The notes under the pieces were generated by a model that was not told the origin of the DNA, searched no databases, and saw only the letters and a program-made list of their open reading frames with translations. This document shows positions 60,018 through 64,000 of a stretch of DNA of 64,000 nucleotides, piece by piece. The position numbers and the translations under genes were made by a program. Position 1 is the first letter of the stretch; each line of letters begins with the position of its first letter. The stretch comes from Cordia subcordata (Eukaryota > Streptophyta > Magnoliopsida > Boraginales > Cordiaceae): NCBI GenBank assembly GCA_028554755.1, contig JAPTOF010000020.1, positions 9,077,501-9,141,500 of the forward strand. Reading direction: 5' to 3'.

Positions 60018-62023
60018 TGGTTGCAGAGACATCCCCAAAGTGAAAATATGGGCAAAAAATAGGAAAACGTGGGGGACCCAGTGAAGTGGATTTTGTCTAT
60101 TGAGAACCAACTTCTATTTTGCAAGTTATAATATCAAATTACTAAACTGCCCTTTGATTAGATTTGTTTGAAATTGATTAGTAAGTATAAAGCATTGGTT
60201 AATGGAGTCATGATTTTTTGTAGGGGGTAGAGAAGTATCAATCCCTTTGCTGTTTTTGTTGAATCAATGGATATCATGTGCTGGAACTTTAAGTAAAGAA
60301 TAGGATGCCTCTGAATTGGTATGGTAGTTAGGGTTATGGACAAGACTGGGATTCATTATCTTCAACTAAAATTAATGAAAAAAGTTAAAACTTAATTACC
60401 TTAAAAATCCCTGTTTTGGGTTAATATGTCAATAAAGTCGTTTCTGCTTTGTTTGTTACAATCTTATTTTAAGATACTTATTCTATTGAAATTTGAAGAT
60501 ATCTTATAATATCATTCCAAACACACTATTCATTTTAGAATACTAACGAGAGTTACTCATGAAGATTACTTACAATTTAGAAGTATAAGAGCTAAACTAG
60601 AATTTATTTATTCATCAATCTATACACATAATTCATGTCGACATATATAACTATCTAAACCCCTTTTCCAATGGCAACTAAGTACTATAAAATTTGCAGT
60701 AATCCTTCCTAACATAACTTAAGAGTTAATTATACAAGTAGTTCATCTTCTACGGGAATCATCCTTGGGTGTAATTAGCAAGTTTCAGCTACCATCACTG
60801 AGTTTAGGTTAGAATAGAAACCAAAACCAAAACATTTACTTTTTCTTTTTCTATAACCGATTTTCATGAGTCTTGATTAATTTTCACCTCTTACTTTAAT
60901 TAGTCTCTTAATTTCTTTTAATTTTTATAAAAATACCAAAATGTTATAAATAATTCTTTTAATTTTTATACAAATATCAAAATGTTATAAATAATTTAAA
61001 TATCATCTTTCAATCATAAAATTCCCCTTCTTTTCTTTTTCTTTTTAATATTGGCAAATATTTGTGAAACAAGCACTTTACGACGAGAAGAAAGAAGACA
61101 TTAAGAGGTCTTTTTAATTTCATCAAAGCGATAGCAACTAAGACAAGGTTCTCGTATCAAGTCTTCCATGATGATACTTGAGTGCGTGCAATATAAATTC
61201 AAACATGATTTAACCACCCTGAACAGAATCCCCACTGAACATATTGACTTAATCATTTAAACCAAATCGTTCAATGCAGAAGGTATTACAAGTACCGTTA
61301 ACTATTTTAGTATCACATATTTGTGTTATAAAATGAAATAAAGTAAGATGCATGTATACTCTGTGTTTTGTTAAATTAATTAATTATCTTAAAGTTTTGA
61401 AACTTACTGCATTACTCTATGTGCTTCTCAAAAAGGTAACACAAATGCCTATTTTTCTTTGTTATTTTAATATCGTTAAATGACATATTGATAAGTCGAA
61501 TTCACCCTTAGTATCATTAACCTGCCATGTGATGGTAAATAATGATATTTCTATCAAAATATATTGTAAATTTTAAAACAGGCAGATGCAAAAAAGGTAT
61601 GTCCAATACACTCTCTTTAATTTGGATGGAAAATATTAAGACAAGGGATTATGTGCCACATTTTGAAAAATACAAGAAATAATATGATAAATTTTAAAGC
61701 ACAAAAGATAATTAACTAATGAGTAGAATAGATTGAACCTCTGTAATTTGTCTAAATATTGGGCCATATTTTTCTAGCTACACAAGGAAAGAATTCATTA
61801 ATTTTACAACAATATTAAGAGCACTATTATTCGGAGAAGAAGGACCACCATAACCGATTAATAACTATTGGACTATGAAGATTCCATTTTAAAATAGACC
61901 CAATTATCTTGAAATGCTAGCATTAGAAGAATATGTAAAAACTATATATGTACTCGAAGGATGGTATAGTTGAAATACTACGTACTATATTTGCCTATTA
62001 CTCAACAAACAAAAGCAATCAAA

Positions 62024-62047
62024 TTATATATATATATATATATATAT
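62024..62047. repeat. (AT)n microsatellite
   Basis: Uninterrupted alternating TA of about 24 bp. Confidence 0.9.
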
Positions 62048-63367
62048 AATTAAGATGCAATAATAATCCAGAATATTTTTCTAATACTACTTCTAGGTGG
62101 AGCTTGTATTATATTGGTCGAAACTGAGTAATGATGACAAATAAACAATACACACATAGTCGTTAGCCTCAATTGTTGCTTGCCAAAAGATTTACATTCA
62201 ATGGTGCCAATTAGATATGGACAAGCTTTAATCGAACAAAAAACTATTCTGCAGTTGTAGCTCCGAGTGCTCAGGGTACTTTAATAATTTCATAATAATA
62301 TATATTAATTTCAGACGTAGTGGAACAAGCCCCAATGAGCTCAATTGAATTAATCCCACGTCTCCATTGTCTGACTCGTCTGCGATACCAACATGTACTA
62401 GAAAAATGCTTCTAGACTCTAAACCTCCTACATAGTGTAGATTCATAGCTCATAATGCATGTCTACAACAATATTTTTTTTTCATATATGTATGGGTATA
62501 AAAATATATTGAGGAGATGTACGTTAATTTTTTAATTAATATTTTATAATATTCGAATAATACTTTATTCTTCTTTTTGTACGTGTAATAAAACTTATTT
62601 AACAAATTTTGATTCTCTTTTCATATGATGTAAAGTCTTGTTATATAAAAAAGAAAAAAGAAAAGGAACGAAGCATCTAATTTTCTTTTAAGTCTTATCA
62701 TGTGCTATTTTAATTGTCTCATCTCGTTTTCCCTATTTTACTTTGATCAAGGTTGCACTCTTGCATTGCCTTCATCTCAGGAGAGACACAAAACCCCACC
62801 TATCTTTTTCAGAGCTAATCAAAAGTACTGAAAATGTCGCACGCATTGACGCTAATAAAACCACACAACGTCTCTGAAATGGGATTTCTAGATACCAACT
62901 AGATTTTTCCTTTCTAGATGAAGTAATCAGTAACTAACTAGAGTATAGCCCTTCGATGCAGGAAAAAAATAAATATTTTTAATATTTTATTTATTGTTAA
63001 TAGTTAATATTTTTTTCTTAGTAAGTTCTTAATGCTAATCTTTTTCTTATAATTAAGAGATGTGCAATAACTGAAAAAAATATTTAAATTAGAAAAGAAA
63101 TCGATCTTTATCAAAAGTATCAGGACTGGTTACATGTTATGCTTTATTTTATATTTAGCAAGTTAGGTTTTACATTCTCAAGTGCACATTGGACGCTGAG
63201 AATCAAACATAATTGAAATAAACAAAAGATATCACATTTTTTATCTTGACAAAAATAACAATGAACAAAATCTTCGGAAAATACTTGTCATCAATAAAAA
63301 TCCAAGCAAGTTATGACAATGGAAAAGAAAGAAATAAAAGTATAAGATAGTGGGCATTAGAAATAAT

Positions 63368-63391
63368 ATATATATATATATATATATATAG
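63368..63391. repeat. (AT)n microsatellite
   Basis: Uninterrupted alternating TA of about 24 bp. Confidence 0.9.
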
Positions 63392-64000
63392 ATTAGATCG
63401 AATAATTAATATTAATTACACTCCAGAGGAAATTATTTGACTCAAATCTTTAATATTTTTTTCTTCAAAAATTAACATCTCAACTAACTCGAGTCAACAG
63501 TATTTAACCTCAGCATACTTGAGATTTTAGCACCCCTTGGTCCAGCGTAATCATATCATATGGCCTATTTGTCTCCATCGTATCCATCATGCAAATCTAG
63601 CATTACTCATGTTTCACAACTATTTCTATTCATGACATACTCACTTTGGAAAAAATTGAAGGGTTTTATTAATAAGAGACAACATGAGGAGCGTCATGTG
63701 CTAGCAATAGTCATCTCACTAAATAATTAACTTGGGTTTGAAAGAGTATGAACTGTTCAGGTGTGCTTACTGACTTATACTTTTACAAGACCCCACATTA
63801 CGTGTTGATGATGATGATGAAGCAATTTTGTTTAGGATGTTTGCGTGATTAACGTTGAAGTCTACATTTTTTTATGACTTTCTTTCCATGGGAGAGATCT
63901 CTCCGAATCTTACTAACTACGTGAGATGGAAAAAAAAATGAAAAAGAGAAAGAGAAAGAGAGAAGTGAGTTAAAGAAAAGCATAGTATATTGTAAATTGA

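Larger units (their letters stand above)
60018..64000. other. Upstream non-coding DNA of the zinc finger gene
   Basis: AT-rich, with no supported gene to the window end. It holds a short direct duplication (about 60917-60955 and 60957-60996, unit with 'tcaaaatgttataaataat') and AT microsatellites at about 62024-62047 and 63368-63391. Cis-elements for the zinc finger gene may lie in the first kilobase but none can be named with support. Confidence 0.5.

Overview
This is nuclear DNA from a eudicot plant, probably from a repeat-rich and possibly woody genome; the species cannot be named from the sequence. It is AT-rich, has GT-AG introns and dinucleotide and trinucleotide microsatellites, and carries plant-only families: LRK10-type receptor kinases, a GIS/ZFP-type C2H2 zinc finger with an EAR motif, and a Mutator-like element encoding a plant mobile domain protein. 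Only the zinc finger gene (59006-59677, minus strand) looks intact. The other protein-like sequences are decayed duplicates or mobile elements.

Region 1 (1-8.8 kb). The window opens inside the last exon of an LRK10-like (LRK10L) kinase (2-385). Its 3' flank is followed by the promoter-like upstream segment of a second copy (1281-3310) and a stub of that copy's first exon (3864-3957). Then come AT-rich DNA, a Mutator-type MITE with a perfect 9-bp target duplication (5086-5892), and a TRIM retrotransposon expanded into a five-LTR tandem array (6669-7676) with a perfect 5-bp target duplication.

Region 2 (8.8-18.7 kb). A cytosolic-type cysteinyl-tRNA synthetase pseudogene is spread over about 9.8 kb. 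It lacks the first exon and one middle exon, and it has stop codons, a frameshift and a damaged splice acceptor. It holds a SINE, a 1.58-kb solo LTR and a complete non-autonomous LTR element, each with clear target site duplications.

Region 3 (19-49.5 kb). The upstream segment of the kinase gene recurs (18977-21075), followed by a frameshifted GUB_WAK ectodomain exon (21090-22150). The next kinase exon lies 17.6 kb downstream (39783-40870). Between them are a complete 8-kb MULE (22403-30381) carrying a transposase gene and a convergent plant mobile domain gene, a decayed Copia element on the plus strand (31700-36016) with a nested MITE, and a decayed Copia element on the minus strand (36215-38985). 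The kinase exon is whole except for one nonsense codon. A further kinase copy (43853-49200) is split by a LINE that has ORF1 but no ORF2, and that LINE is split by another insertion.

Region 4 (49.5-64 kb). Mostly non-coding AT-rich DNA with a foldback element (50186-50945) and microsatellites. It contains the intact single-exon zinc finger gene, with a perfect 13-bp inverted repeat just past its stop codon.

Overall the window records a tandem receptor-kinase cluster decaying under successive transposon insertions. Comparison between the kinase copies gives empty-site evidence for several insertions. I found no convincing new biochemical system. The most unusual items are the MULE that carries a plant mobile domain gene, the TRIM array, the ORF1-only LINE and the kinase gene split by a TE-filled interval.
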